Positions 48,177-58,297 are shown, counted from the first letter of the stretch. The stretch is 64,000 nt of DNA from Watersipora subatra (GCF_963576615.1 NC_088710.1:20083114-20147113); one strand, 5' to 3'. Program-made: numbers and translations. The notes: a model not told the origin generated them from the letters alone.

Positions 48177-51100
48177 CTAAAGGTTCTTTCTGGTTCTCTT
48201 AGACCTTCGGGGTTTGTCTCTGCTATACTCATCTCCATCAGGTAGACGAGGGTTGCGTGGTCTTCTTCTAGACGGCGGTTGCTCTGTTACAGTTGTAGGG
48301 GCTGGTAGTTGCAGTTTTGTCTCCTCTGTTATATCAGGTTTATCTCCAGGGTCTTGATCTTCTTCTGTTGAGTATCTTGGTCTGAGTTGTTCAACATGTC
48401 TTCTCCAAGTAGGTCCCTTTGGTACCACTTTGACATTGAGACTACGAGTTCCATATCTCTTAGTAACAATGGCTGGAACCCATCTAGGTTTTCTGTTGCG
48501 TCTAGGTCCATGATACAAGGCATAGCATGGTGCTCCAAGATTGTAGCTGTGTATCTTGCTAACTGTCTTTTCTGCCGATCGGTTGACTTCTCTGGATTGA
48601 TGAAACTGTGCTATGTGTGCGGGTGATGGCAATAGGGTGTCAATCTTGCATCTCATCTGTCTTCCATTCAGCAGCTGACTGGGAGAGTATCCTGTAGGAA
48701 GTGGTGTCCTTCTATAGTGCATCAGGAACTGTTGTAGTGCAGATTTAGGTGAGAGTGACGATTTCTTCATGGCTTGTTTGAAGGATTGTACTAGTCTTTC
48801 AGCTGCGCCATTTGTAGCTGGATGGTAGGGTGCTCCAGTGAGGTGAACAATGCTTCTCTCTTGACACCACTGCTGAAACTCTCCTGAGGTGAAGCTGGTA
48901 GCATTGTCAGTGACTATGGTGTGAGGGTATCCAAAGTGTGCGAATATCTCCTCTAAGATGTCTGTGGTAGCTCTGGTAGAAGTAGATGACGTCCTGTGTA
49001 TGCATGGATACTTTGAGTAGGCATCTATCATCACTAGCCATTGGCTGCCCATGAAGTTCACTGCATGATCTAAGTGAAGACGACTCCATGGCTTCTCAGG
49101 TAGCATCCAAGGATGTATAGGATACTTCTGTGGAAGCTTCTGGTGTTCAGCACAGGCAGTGCACTGTCGGCTTGTCTCCTCTATATCAGAGTCAATGCGA
49201 GGCCAATAGACAGCAGTTCGAGCTAGCTTCTTCATTCTTTCCATTCCAAAGTGTCCAAGGTGAAGGATCTTTAATACTTCCTGTTGTAACTTGACAGGAA
49301 TGACTACTCTGTTGCCATATAGAAGACAACCTTCAGTGATAGAAAGTGAATCTGAGATCTTGTGGAAGAGTGACAGCTGAGTCTCCTTCATCTCTTTGTT
49401 ACCAGGCCATCCTTCTGCTGTGTAGCGCATTACTGTGGCTAGTGTTGGGTCTTTCTTTGTCTCCTTTGCTAGAACATTGTAGTCTGTAGAGTTGAGCTGT
49501 TGTCCAATAGTGTGAATAGTGCATACTGTATCAACATCATCCTCATCTTCTCTTGCATCAAACTCTTTATCAGGTCCAACTGGCAGTCTTGAGAGGACAT
49601 CTGCATTTTGATGATGCTGGGTAGATCTGTATTCTATGGTGTAGTCATACTGATTTAGTACCAGTGCCCATCTTGCTAGTCTGTTGGCTGCTAGAGCTGG
49701 AACTCCTTTGGTAGGTCCTAGAAGTGTGAGAAGAGGTCTGTGGTCAGTTACCAAGATAAACCGTCGACCATACAGGTACTGGTGATACTTCTTTAGAGCA
49801 ATTATGATTGAGAGAGCTTCTTTTTGTATTTGTCCATATTTCCTCTGTGTGCTGGTCAGTGTTTTTGAAACATTGGCTATTGGTCTCTCACTTCCATCAG
49901 GATAACGATGAAATAGTACAGCTCCCAGTCCAGTTTCTGAAGCATCACATGAGATTCCAATGTCAAGATCTGGGTTGAAGTGTGCTAAGACACTATCAGT
50001 TGATAGCATATCTTTCAGTTTGTTGAAGCTCTTTTCTTGTTCAGTGCCCCACTTCCAGGTCTCTCCTTTGCATGTCAGTTTGTGCAATGGTCCTGTGAGT
50101 TGTGACAGATTGGGTATGAACTTGCTGTAGAATTGTGTAGCTCCTAAGAAAGATCTTAGCTGAGTTAAGTCTGTTGGGACTGGCATCTGTTGTACTGCAT
50201 CTGCCTTCTTTCCTTTAGTGATTCCCTTTGAAGTGAGTTTGTGTTCCAGATACTCTACTGTAGGTTGAGCAAAACAGCACTTGTCTTTTCTACATCTGAG
50301 CCCTCTTTCTTCTAATCTTTGAAGAAGTCGACGTAAGTTTTGTAGATGGCTCTCTGCATTGGCTCCACTCACTAGTATATCATCTAGGTATACTGCTACT
50401 CCTGGGAGGTCTTGTGTCAGTTGCTCCATGATTTCTTGAAAATACCCTGGTGCTGAGCTTATGCCAAAGGGCAACCTCTTCTGTAGTAGTACTCCTCGGT
50501 GTGTTGATAGTGCTAGTCGTCGTTGACTTTCTGGTGCCAACAATATTTGATTGTAGGCATCTGCTAAATCAATCTTTGTGTAGCAATAGCCTCCACCTAG
50601 TTTTCTGATTAGATCTTCTGGTAGTGGGATAGGTTTCCTATGTGTTTCTAGCTGATTATTAATAGTCTTGGAGTAGTCTCCACATACTCTGATCTTCCCT
50701 GCAGCTTGACCTGTTGTAGATTTGCGTACAGGTACAACTGGTGTTCCATACTGGTTGAATTGAGTTGGTTCCCATATGCCTTTAGCTACACCTGCTTCGT
50801 ATGCTTGGTTGAACTCTTCTGTCAAGGCAATAGGAACTGGTCTGGGTCGGCAGAAGACTGGCTTTGTTGAAGGTTTGAAGTTTATCTCTAGTTCAAAGTT
50901 CTTGAGACATCCTAGCTCGTCTTTGAATATTTCTGGAAATTCTTTGCACATCTCCTTACACTTGATTTGTAACCTCCCATCTGGCTGGTTCTCTGTGATT
51001 GTTGATACAAGGTTCTGTTGTAGCTTGTCATCAATAGAGATGCCTAGTTGCTGTATAGCAGTTCTTCCTAGTAGGTTGAGATCTTGTACAGCACTAATCA

Positions 51101-52382
51101 CAAATGGTAGTCTGACTTCTTTCTGTGCATCCAATTGGGCAGTTAGCTCACATCTGCCAAGCGTCTCTATGAGATGTCCTGAGGCTGATTTGTAGTTAAC
51201 TGTAGTAGGTTTTAGGTTTGGCTTTCCTAGCTTCTCCCATATTGATTTACAGATGAAGTTGTCACATGCTCCAGTGTCCAGTTCAAGTGTGAAGTTGTCT
51301 CCCTCCAGTTTGATGTTTTCAGCAAGTTTCACCATCTTGGTTGATGTGCATTCTATCATCTTTACTGGTTTTTCTGCTGCAGATGATTTCTTTTTCTTGC
51401 ATGCTCTTTCTATGTGACCTTGTTTAGAACAAAAGTTGCAGGTGGCTGCTTTGAATCTGCAGTCATCCGCTGTATGGTTAGTTCGGTCACATCTGTAGCA
51501 TAGCTTTCCTTCCTTCTGCTTGTCAGGTGTAGAGTTGTTTTTCTGGATTGGTTTGTATCTTGATTTCTGTTGAGCAACCTTGTTGACTTTAGACGAGTTT
51601 CCATAAACTGTCTCTTTAGCAACTTTAGCTGCTTCTTCTGTTTCCTGTGCTACCTGTATAGCTTTGTTGAAGTTGAGTTCATTGTCCTTGACCTTGAAGA
51701 GAGATTTGAGAACTGCTTCATTGTTTACAGAGCAGATAAATCTTGTTCTGAGAGCCTCATCTAATGGATCTGTAATGTCTATGAAGGCACATGTAGTTGC
51801 ATCTTGACGAATTCTGGCAGCTAACTCTTGAATAGTTTCTCCAGGTTTCCTCTGCATGTCACTCCAATACTTGTAACGCTCTCTAACAATGAAGCGCTTA
51901 GGGTCATACTGGTCTTTGAGAAATTCCAGTATTTCATCCATGTCGAGGTCGTTGATCTGCTTGGGTGTTGAAAGCTGAGCTGCCATATTACTAAGCTGCT
52001 TGTAGAGTGTAGGCTGTTGGTTGGTGAGAAAAGTGCCAGCAATCTTGTCTTGATGAATAGAATTTGCTGCAATGAATGTGTTGAATCTGTCTATGTAATC
52101 TGTTAGTAGCTCTGCTGTTGGGTCAAAACCTGGGAAGGCTGGAACAGCGGTTGCAGCTGTTTCTTGTTTCCGTTGTAGGTTTTGTAGTAGTAGCTCCATC
52201 AGTTTCTTATTCTCCTCCATTCTTTCATCTTGCTGACGTCTGTATTCCTCTTGTTGCTGCCTGAACTCCTCATGCTGCTGTTGTCTATGCTCTTCTTGCT
52301 GCTTTCTCTGCTCCTCTTGCTGCTGTCTCTGGTCCTCCTGCTGCTTTTGCATTAGCTTGATCAGGTCTGCTACTTCTGCCAT
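48177..52382 (-). CDS. Ty3/gypsy gag-pol polyprotein, 1401 aa
   Basis: One uninterrupted frame encodes all proteins for element replication and integration. In order: a Gln/Glu-rich coiled coil (residues about 9-62); a capsid-like region (about 80-260); two CCHC zinc knuckles (C295-C298-H303-C308 and C315-C318-H323-C328); an aspartic protease with DTGA (D369); reverse transcriptase (D605; YLDD at 665-668); RNase H (D813, E855, D880, D928); integrase with a zinc-binding HH-CC (H1041, H1044, C1074, C1077) and the D1105, D1159, E1195 triad with 35 residues between the last two; and a C-terminal basic tail with a GPY-like region (about 1290-1340) and no chromodomain seen. Gag and pol are fused in one frame with no frameshift. 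The integrase and RT wording resembles the Mag/K02A2.6-like lineage. The ATG start is 134 nt inside the 5' LTR boundary. Confidence 0.97.
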   Translation of the reverse strand: MAEVADLIKLMQKQQEDQRQQQEEQRKQQEEHRQQQHEEFRQQQEEYRRQQDERMEENKKLMELLLQNLQRKQETAATAVPAFPGFDPTAELLTDYIDRFNTFIAANSIHQDKIAGTFLTNQQPTLYKQLSNMAAQLSTPKQINDLDMDEILEFLKDQYDPKRFIVRERYKYWSDMQRKPGETIQELAARIRQDATTCAFIDITDPLDEALRTRFICSVNNEAVLKSLFKVKDNELNFNKAIQVAQETEEAAKVAKETVYGNSSKVNKVAQQKSRYKPIQKNNSTPDKQKEGKLCYRCDRTNHTADDCRFKAATCNFCSKQGHIERACKKKKSSAAEKPVKMIECTSTKMVKLAENIKLEGDNFTLELDTGACDNFICKSIWEKLGKPNLKPTTVNYKSASGHLIETLGRCELTAQLDAQKEVRLPFVISAVQDLNLLGRTAIQQLGISIDDKLQQNLVSTITENQPDGRLQIKCKEMCKEFPEIFKDELGCLKNFELEINFKPSTKPVFCRPRPVPIALTEEFNQAYEAGVAKGIWEPTQFNQYGTPVVPVRKSTTGQAAGKIRVCGDYSKTINNQLETHRKPIPLPEDLIRKLGGGYCYTKIDLADAYNQILLAPESQRRLALSTHRGVLLQKRLPFGISSAPGYFQEIMEQLTQDLPGVAVYLDDILVSGANAESHLQNLRRLLQRLEERGLRCRKDKCCFAQPTVEYLEHKLTSKGITKGKKADAVQQMPVPTDLTQLRSFLGATQFYSKFIPNLSQLTGPLHKLTCKGETWKWGTEQEKSFNKLKDMLSTDSVLAHFNPDLDIGISCDASETGLGAVLFHRYPDGSERPIANVSKTLTSTQRKYGQIQKEALSIIIALKKYHQYLYGRRFILVTDHRPLLTLLGPTKGVPALAANRLARWALVLNQYDYTIEYRSTQHHQNADVLSRLPVGPDKEFDAREDEDDVDTVCTIHTIGQQLNSTDYNVLAKETKKDPTLATVMRYTAEGWPGNKEMKETQLSLFHKISDSLSITEGCLLYGNRVVIPVKLQQEVLKILHLGHFGMERMKKLARTAVYWPRIDSDIEETSRQCTACAEHQKLPQKYPIHPWMLPEKPWSRLHLDHAVNFMGSQWLVMIDAYSKYPCIHRTSSTSTRATTDILEEIFAHFGYPHTIVTDNATSFTSGEFQQWCQERSIVHLTGAPYHPATNGAAERLVQSFKQAMKKSSLSPKSALQQFLMHYRRTPLPTGYSPSQLLNGRQMRCKIDTLLPSPAHIAQFHQSREVNRSAEKTVSKIHSYNLGAPCYALYHGPRRNRKPRWVPAIVTKRYGTRSLNVKVVPKGPTWRRHVEQLRPRYSTEEDQDPGDKPDITEETKLQLPAPTTVTEQPPSRRRPRNPRLPDGDEYSRDKPRRSKRTRKNL

Positions 52383-52490
52383 TGTAGTGGTGCAATTTTG
52401 AACAGTTACTCTTGTAATAAACTAGAACTCTTTGTATCGATTTTATCAATGATAAAATCTGAACAAAACTCTTTGTAACTGTTCAAAAGA

Positions 52491-52506
52491 GAAATCCTTG
52501 TCGCCA
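52491..52506 (-). promoter_or_regulatory. Primer binding site
   Basis: The - strand TGGCGACAAGGATTTC begins 9 nt after the 5' LTR. TGG is the expected complement of a tRNA CCA end. The tRNA species is not determined. Confidence 0.7.
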
Positions 52507-52515
52507 ATTAGCTTC

Positions 52516-52777
52516 TGTTATGTTTCTGCACAGAAGCAATTAAATAGAGTATTAAATTAGAGAAATGGTTTATTGCACACTCCAGAGACAACTGATTTGA
52601 TAACAGAAAACCCAAGTATTTATATGTTAGGTCATAGAAAAGCTTTGTAAAAAGCTACAAGCATTATTAATAGCTATAATGAGACAGTACTATATAATAT
52701 TAGCTTGTATAAAGCTTTAGCTAAAAAGCATAATGTTTGTTGGCAAAGTACCAATAATACTTGGCACTTGCATGACA
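52516..52777 (-). repeat. 5' LTR
   Basis: Same 262-bp sequence as the 3' LTR. A TATAAATA box at 52617-52624 (-) and AATAAA at 52569-52574 (-) fit a U3-R-U5 layout. Confidence 0.95.
52617..52624 (-). promoter_or_regulatory. TATA box of the 5' LTR
   Basis: TATAAATA on the - strand, about 43 nt upstream of AATAAA; probable promoter of the element. Confidence 0.65.
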
Positions 52778-52864
52778 GTCAGTAGTCGTGTTTCCTGTTG
52801 TTTTCCTATCGATATGACTTTGGCTATTACATTCAAGTTGCGTATCTATTGGCATATATACAGT

Positions 52865-54025
52865 AGACACACTTACGTATAACGTATACTTCTTACAACG
52901 TAAATTCCAGGTAACATAAAAAATTCATGCAAAGTTTTGGCTTCGTACTACGTAAAAAATTTCATATACTGTAAAGCACCAAGTTGAGGCAAATTCTCAA
53001 GATCAATTTATATGATAAAATATCTCGCTGCACTTGTAAAGAAAAAAGAAAAGAAAAAAGCGATGTAGGTATAGCATTTTGTTTATTATACATACAAATT
53101 CCACGACATTTTAGTTCGTGTCGACAAGACAGAGAATAGGTAGCTACGCAAGTGCTCAAAAATACTCAAAGATTATCAATTGGACTACCAGTCTGAATGT
53201 CACGGGTTGGAGTATTGTCAAAAGTTATCTTTTATTCCAACCTTGACCCTTAAATACAGATAGACGACAAACAGGTAAACACCGTTCTTTTTACAATTAA
53301 AATATTTGTTTTTGCCTTATTGTAGACGTATAAAAGATTTATTATTAGTTTTATATCGCAGAATAGACTTTGCTGTCTAGATGAAATGAACAAACCGTTG
53401 TAAATAGATGCCGAAGATGTGCCTTTGCCATAAATTTATTGTAAAATCACTGCAATCATAGTCTATAAAACCAGGAAAATTGATCAGAAAAAGGAGAAAA
53501 GTTGTTGATGCAAACCAATAATACTGCAGTTGCGGTACAGCCTACAAATTAAAAATTAAGTATAGCTTTTTTTGTAAGGCCAAACTGATGAGTTTGAATG
53601 ATCTTGTAACAGATTAGGCAATTTACATGTGTGTTACTATTCTTATAGTGGAAAATCGTTATAACTTAAATGTTGCTGGAACGGATTATTTACGTTGTCG
53701 GAGCTCCTACTGTATCTTATGTTGTATTTGCTTTTGATTGCTAAAAGCAATTTTAAAATATAGCTTCAGCTACATTTTTCTAGATGTTTCCAATAATTTA
53801 AAGACAGGTTGGTTAGAAATTTGAGGATGTTTTTCTCTAAATTTTGTGTAAACATACGAGTACAAAATTGATGACGATGTTTTAAGCCATTGAACGACAT
53901 AATGGTTAGAATTTGTCCCATTCCTAGAAGCCATGTAAACATATGAGTACCCAATGCTGGTGAGACCTATATTATCCCTTATAAACAATATGCGTGGCTA
54001 CTAACTTCATTTTTGAAGAAGTCTG
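52865..54025. other. No gene seen
   Basis: AT-rich; possibly a second insertion in foldback copy 7, but no element ends were identified. Confidence 0.35.
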
Positions 54026-54029
54026 GGCA

Positions 54030-54195
54030 CGTCTTTTTTGGCTGAGGATTTCAACTGCAAACAAGTTTTGTCAATTTTAATCTTGAACCATCCTGGCAAT
54101 TAGATCACCTCAAACATCAAAACAAACATAAATGATAGAAAAATACTGCAAATGGTAAAATCTACCAAAATGTTGTGCAAGATCATCTTTAATCT
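54030..54195. mobile_element. Foldback element, right-arm fragment
   Basis: caagttttgtcaattttaat, catcctggcaattagatcac, aaatgatagaaaaatact and ccaaaatgttgtgcaagat match the right arms of other copies. Confidence 0.8.
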
Positions 54196-54199
54196 ACAA

Positions 54200-55105
54200 C
54201 AAACCCTTTGATGTGGCTGAATAAGTTGCATACTTGACTTTTTTATAGCACATCCTGCAGAGTCGGTCAGTGACCTAGTTAAATTGCCTTCACAGATCAA
54301 TAAATGTCATATTCACCTTGGGTTGCCTTGTTAGAAACATGCCTGGTGCCTAGATTTGCCTTGCATCAACTCATGCCACATTGAGTAGCTGATACACATG
54401 ACAAGCTGTTAACTAATTAGCTAATTAGGTCACTAACTAACTAGGTCACTAACTAACTAGGTCACTAACTAGGTCAGTAACTAATTAGGTCACTAACTAG
54501 TTAACTAACTAAACCAAAGAGTTTCCTCAGTAGCTGTGCCACTTACATGTAGGTTTTCACTGATGTGAAGAGGGTACAAAAGGTAGGATTTCTTATAGGT
54601 CTTCATGAATTGAGTATTTTAGCTGCATTTTAAGTAGACGATGGCTGACGTTTAAATAAATTTCAGCAGTCATTCTTAAGTTATTTCACATTTGATGAAT
54701 TACATCGCTTCATGATATTAAGTCGAGTGGGTAGGTTTAAATTTGCATGAATTATCAAGTTGAGTAGAATGAAAATTTTCATTTTTACGATTCCTTCTTT
54801 ATAAATGTTTTTAGAAGTTTGATGAAGTTCATCAGTGAAGTTTGATAAAGTCTTCATGTGGCTATATACCATTCGCTATGAATAATGCCTGAGGTTTCCT
54901 GCCTATCTAATTGTCACTAGCAATCTCTCTTTAATATCCTGGACTCTTCCACATTTTCAATCTTTTTATTACCCGAAAAGCTCTTTTACATTGTCATTCC
55001 TTTCCTTATTCTTAACTTTTCTGCTTCTTTGTTCTCTTCATTGCTCTGAACTCTTCCTCGTTGTCAATCTGTTTATTATTCTGGTCCCATCTGCATTTTT
55101 ATTTT
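54200..55105. other. No gene seen; short repeat at 54411-54520
   Basis: 54411-54520 holds about five units of ggtcactaactaacta. A 63-codon - strand frame at 54681-54872 lacks support. Confidence 0.5.
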
Positions 55106-55109
55106 CTTC

Positions 55110-55315
55110 ATTACCGGAGTTAAGCCAGGCGTTGCCCGAGATTTGTTTCATTCTCCAGCGTTGCTTGTACTGGGCATGCTTTTTGCATCAAACAAGCCGA
55201 GCTGGAACATGGAGCTCGAGCAGTCTGCTCTAACAACTCTTCCATCACGCAAGAAGTATTTAAAGACACGGAACACCAATCTTATTATAGTAAAGATTGC
55301 AGTCATAATTGATTG
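55110..55315 (+). repeat. SINE-like repeat with family 1 tail
   Basis: Begins gccaggcgttgcccgag and ends cttattatagtaaag like family 1, but the head differs. Confidence 0.5.
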
Positions 55316-55544
55316 CAATCTTGTTTTAATTATACTTATAAAACTCTGATTGTCTTGTAATCTCACTTGAAATCATTGCAAATAAAAAATAATATAAGCA
55401 GTGATTAAAATGCTTCATAAAAATTTTCTTGTACAGAATTCGAATGCATAACATTTAGCTTAGAAGACAAACTCTCAATTACCTGCACTAATTGACTGCT
55501 TTCTGGTTTACTGCCGGACTAGCATTAAGCCCGCCGATACTCGT

Positions 55545-55720
55545 GATGGGTGTCTTAAAAAGGCTGGTTCTGGAGAACCAGATAAAGTGTTGAGATCAAA
55601 TATTTTAGTAACCAGGTGGAAGTCAAAGAGTATGCGCATGGGAAACTGGAATAAAATCGACCAACAATATGTGGAAACGCAGTGTTTCATACAGACAGAC
55701 ACAATGACAAAGAGGTGTTT
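55545..55720 (+). repeat. Dispersed repeat (same family as 10748-10920)
   Basis: tgggtgtcttaaaaaggctg, gttgagatcaaatatttt, taaccaggtggaagtcaaag, aaaatcgaccaacaatatgt, cacaatgacaaag. Confidence 0.65.
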
Positions 55721-55724
55721 AATA

Positions 55725-56455
55725 ATTATTATAGATGTTGATCTCGTTTGCGCTGTTTTTATTTTTTTGATTTTCTCAGTATTTGTATTGTAAATCTGTG
55801 GTAGGTTGGCCTTGTCTCCTTGTCAAGCATTGAAGGATTTTTCCATCTAGGTCATTTAGCGCAGTTCCACTAAATTATTTGTATCAACCCAGTCTTGAGT
55901 TAGCTTCTCAGTTGTTTCTGTTGTATTTGTGTCCCAGTTCAGATTTAACGAACTTTTCAGCCGGTTGATGTTCAAATTTTTTAGTCTGATTTTTATTCTT
56001 TTTCAATTGCTTGCACTACCTTAAACCTGATAAAATGGCCACTTTTTTATCTAAGTTGAGCCACTGCTCATACACCAGCATACGCATGTACCAAGTGTAC
56101 CGAGTGTTCCAAAAAATTCTCTTTTCACAGGCTGTTCTCAGCTGCACTCATAAATCTGGTGCACTCACTAAATTATCCTTATATCATAATAATTTATTTT
56201 TTAAGTATTACTGAACTGCCATATTATTTTTTCTACACAGCCTGATTTTGTTGGTATTGCTTTATAATTATGTTAAATTTATTAATTTATATTAATAAAT
56301 TTAAGATCAAACCAAAATCTTTAAAACTTGTAGAGACAAGATTGTTTCAGTACTGAAATTGAATTTTTAATCCGGTATAGGTGTAGGGGGCAGGTTTTCA
56401 AGTAGCAAAACATACATTGGTGTCAGCTCTATTATTACCCAAACTGATTTCATAC
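55725..56455. other. No gene seen
   Basis: No supported feature. Confidence 0.4.
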
Positions 56456-56459
56456 TCAC

Positions 56460-56588
56460 GAGTCTTCTATCTTCTCCTGTTAGAAACTGACAGCGTCTTT
56501 TAAACTTTGTCGTCATAGCAATTCTAACTGAATGCATCTTTCTTTCTGCTACAAATTGATCTCTATAACATAAACGAAATTTCACCTC
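56460..56588 (-). CDS. Putative internal exon, unrecognised gene
   Basis: On the - strand an acceptor (ttatctcttcaaag|gagg) and a consensus donor (actc|gtgagt) bound 129 nt, open in phase 0 at both ends. The 43 residues (EVKFRLCYRDQFVAERKMHS, then VRIAMTTKFKRRCQFLTGED and RRL) have a normal globular composition with alternating beta-like stretches. I do not recognise the family and found no partner exons. If real, a - strand gene lies within the large putative intron of the receptor gene, or that intron assignment is wrong. A retrotransposon or chance origin is possible. Confidence 0.42.
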
Positions 56589-56589
56589 C

Positions 56590-57305
56590 TTTGAAGAGAT
56601 AACTTTTTTTAGCTGGCATATTTCTTTGACAGTTGCAATATTTGTCTTTTAGAGTAATAGCTGCTTATTGCATATCATTAAAAGTGACATGTAGAGGACA
56701 ACTCCAAATCTAAGAGTTGGCATAATTCACACCTGTTGGATATCATGTAGCCCAGCACTTTCTTCTTCATTTTTATTATTGAGCCCCAAGCAACTGATGA
56801 GGGCAATCTCTCAGCCCTTGCTTTACATGAAACATAAAAGGCCCAGAATATGATGAAAAACATACAAATTCGGGATACATGAAAACGATCAGTTATATAA
56901 AGCGCATTCTACATATAGTTAGTAAGCAATAAAAAATGTGCCAAATGATACTTTAGAACAAAATCTGTTATCGATTTATAATTTGAGATCATTTCTGGTC
57001 AAGAAATGCAATACAGTATATATACAAAATGCCATGATTTTCCATTATTTGGATGCGCTGAGAGATTAGGACTAGTTATGAAACAAAACTTTCACTCAGA
57101 TTTTTTTGTGACAACAAATACACTTTTTTTGTTTTCACAATTGATATTTGCACCCTACCGAACAACAACATTGATATAGCATCAATCAATAATAGATTAT
57201 CTTTATGCCTCCCTTTTTCCAACTTTCTATTAGTAAGTTTACCAACAATTAGCAGTGGTGCTGGTTAATCCTATCCATAACAGGTTATTGACTGTTAATA
57301 AAAAC
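56590..57305. other. No gene seen
   Basis: No supported feature. Confidence 0.4.
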
Positions 57306-57310
57306 ATTGA

Positions 57311-57552
57311 TGCAGTACTGCATCTACACAGGCACGGTGAGAAATCATCATGTGTAATAACTATGTGCCCAAGTATCCTTCATTGTGACAAGGCAGTTAA
57401 GTGGTGCAGGGGTAGTGTGCTAGGCTTAAAATACCAGCATCTGAGTTTAACCTTGTGTGGGGTAATCTTTTTTCCTAAATTTCTTAGCACAGCTTTAGAC
57501 AGACGGACGAACAGACGGACAGAAATAAAAGCTCTAATTATAGTAAAAATTT
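57311..57552 (+). repeat. SINE-like repeat, family 1
   Basis: gagaaatcatcatgtgtaat, caaggcagttaagtggtgca, aatcttttttcctaa, gctttagacagacgg and the attatagtaaaa end. Confidence 0.75.
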
Positions 57553-57617
57553 GAACAGACCGCTAGCAACTAGCTACTGCCGCCAGTTCATCAGAATGCC
57601 AACACCTATCATTGCTG

Positions 57618-57780
57618 CTTCAAATGTAAAAAATTGTTTACATATAAAAGCCACATATTAACATTGAATGTAAAAAAGTCTTTTACATTTAAAGGTCCCA
57701 TGTTAAAATTTAATGTACATCTTTTTTGCATTTACAAAGGGAAGCTTTAAATGTAAACAATTTTTACATTTAAAAGTCAT
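57618..57780. repeat. Inverted repeat of aaatgtaaa words
   Basis: aaatgtaaaaaattgtttac (about 57621) is complementary to gtaaacaatttttacattt (about 57752). Internal ttttacattt/aaatgtaaa words give a nested palindrome. Confidence 0.8.
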
Positions 57781-58026
57781 ATCAAATGTTTTAGTCCCAT
57801 GCATACAAGTACAAGTATATAAATGCATTAACATACTTAACACTTTACTCTCTAAAAGCTACAATTGATTTTTAAAATTGTAGAGGAAATTTTTTCAATT
57901 AGTCGCCAGTGAGGAGCGAAAGCACAGCAGGTGGCTATTTATTTGCAGCAGCAGTATGATAGAAATATTATTAGCAAAAATAATAAAAGTAAAACTTTTA
58001 ACTTTTATAAAATTTAGAACTATTTT

Positions 58027-58180
58027 TATATGTTTTAGTGACGAGAGTTTTGGACAGCACCTGTGACCGACCACCTTTTTTATATGTTTCAGTGACGAGA
58101 GTTGTGGACAGCACCTGTGACCGACCACCTTTTTTATATGTTTCAGTGATGAGAGTTTTGGACAGCACCTGTGACCGACC
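58027..58180 (+). repeat. 54-bp unit in triplicate spanning a splice acceptor
   Basis: Three tandem copies of tatatgtttcagtgacgaga then gttttggacagcacctgtga and ccgaccaccttttt. Each contains a polypyrimidine tract, an AG (ending at 58038, 58092 and 58146) and the first codons of the exon that follows. The period is 54 = 18 codons and the frame is open across all three, so acceptors 1 and 2 would add 36 or 18 residues. Confidence 0.95.
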
Positions 58181-58297
58181 TCCGCAGCGCCAACTCATAT
58201 CTCGAGGAGAATACCTCTACTATGTGCCGACTAGCAGCACGATTCGAATCGCTGTAGATCTTTTTAATGACAGCGATTGCCTCAATGGAACTTTACG
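58147..58297 (+). CDS. Cytokine-receptor-like gene, exon 2: start of Ig-like domain
   Basis: Acceptor gtttcag, donor acg|gtacac; enters phase 1, leaves phase 2. Reads MRVLDSTCDRPPQRQLISRG, then EYLYYVPTSSTIRIAVDLFN and DSDCLNGTLR. The Cys residues and alternating hydrophobic strands, followed by LTW in the next exon, match the first half of the N-terminal Ig-like domain of gp130-type receptors. An N-glycosylation sequon NGT and the sequence NDS are present. Two further acceptors 54 and 108 nt upstream are in frame. The extracellular location is inferred from domain type. Confidence 0.72.

Larger units (their letters stand above)
47897..52782 (-). mobile_element. Complete Ty3/gypsy LTR retrotransposon
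   Basis: Two 262-bp LTRs flank an internal region with one gag-pol frame. The 5-bp sequence gtcag lies immediately outside both LTRs (47897-47901 and 52778-52782) as a target duplication. The LTRs look identical base for base by eye, and all catalytic residues are present, so the copy is recent and could be autonomous. No env frame. In the - direction the order is 5' LTR, primer binding site, gag-pol, polypurine tract, 3' LTR. Confidence 0.97.
47727..52860. mobile_element. Foldback element, copy 7, split by the retrotransposon
   Basis: Left half 47727-47901 (cattgcacaaaattttatta, tttttctatcag, caaaacttgatcatggttaa, aaattatgtcag). The sequence after the retrotransposon (52783 onward: tagtcgtgtttcctgttgtt, tatcgatatgac, ggctattacattcaagttg) continues the same alignment to copy 2. 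The remaining right arm may be the fragment at 54030, which would mean a further insertion between 52860 and 54030. Confidence 0.75.
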
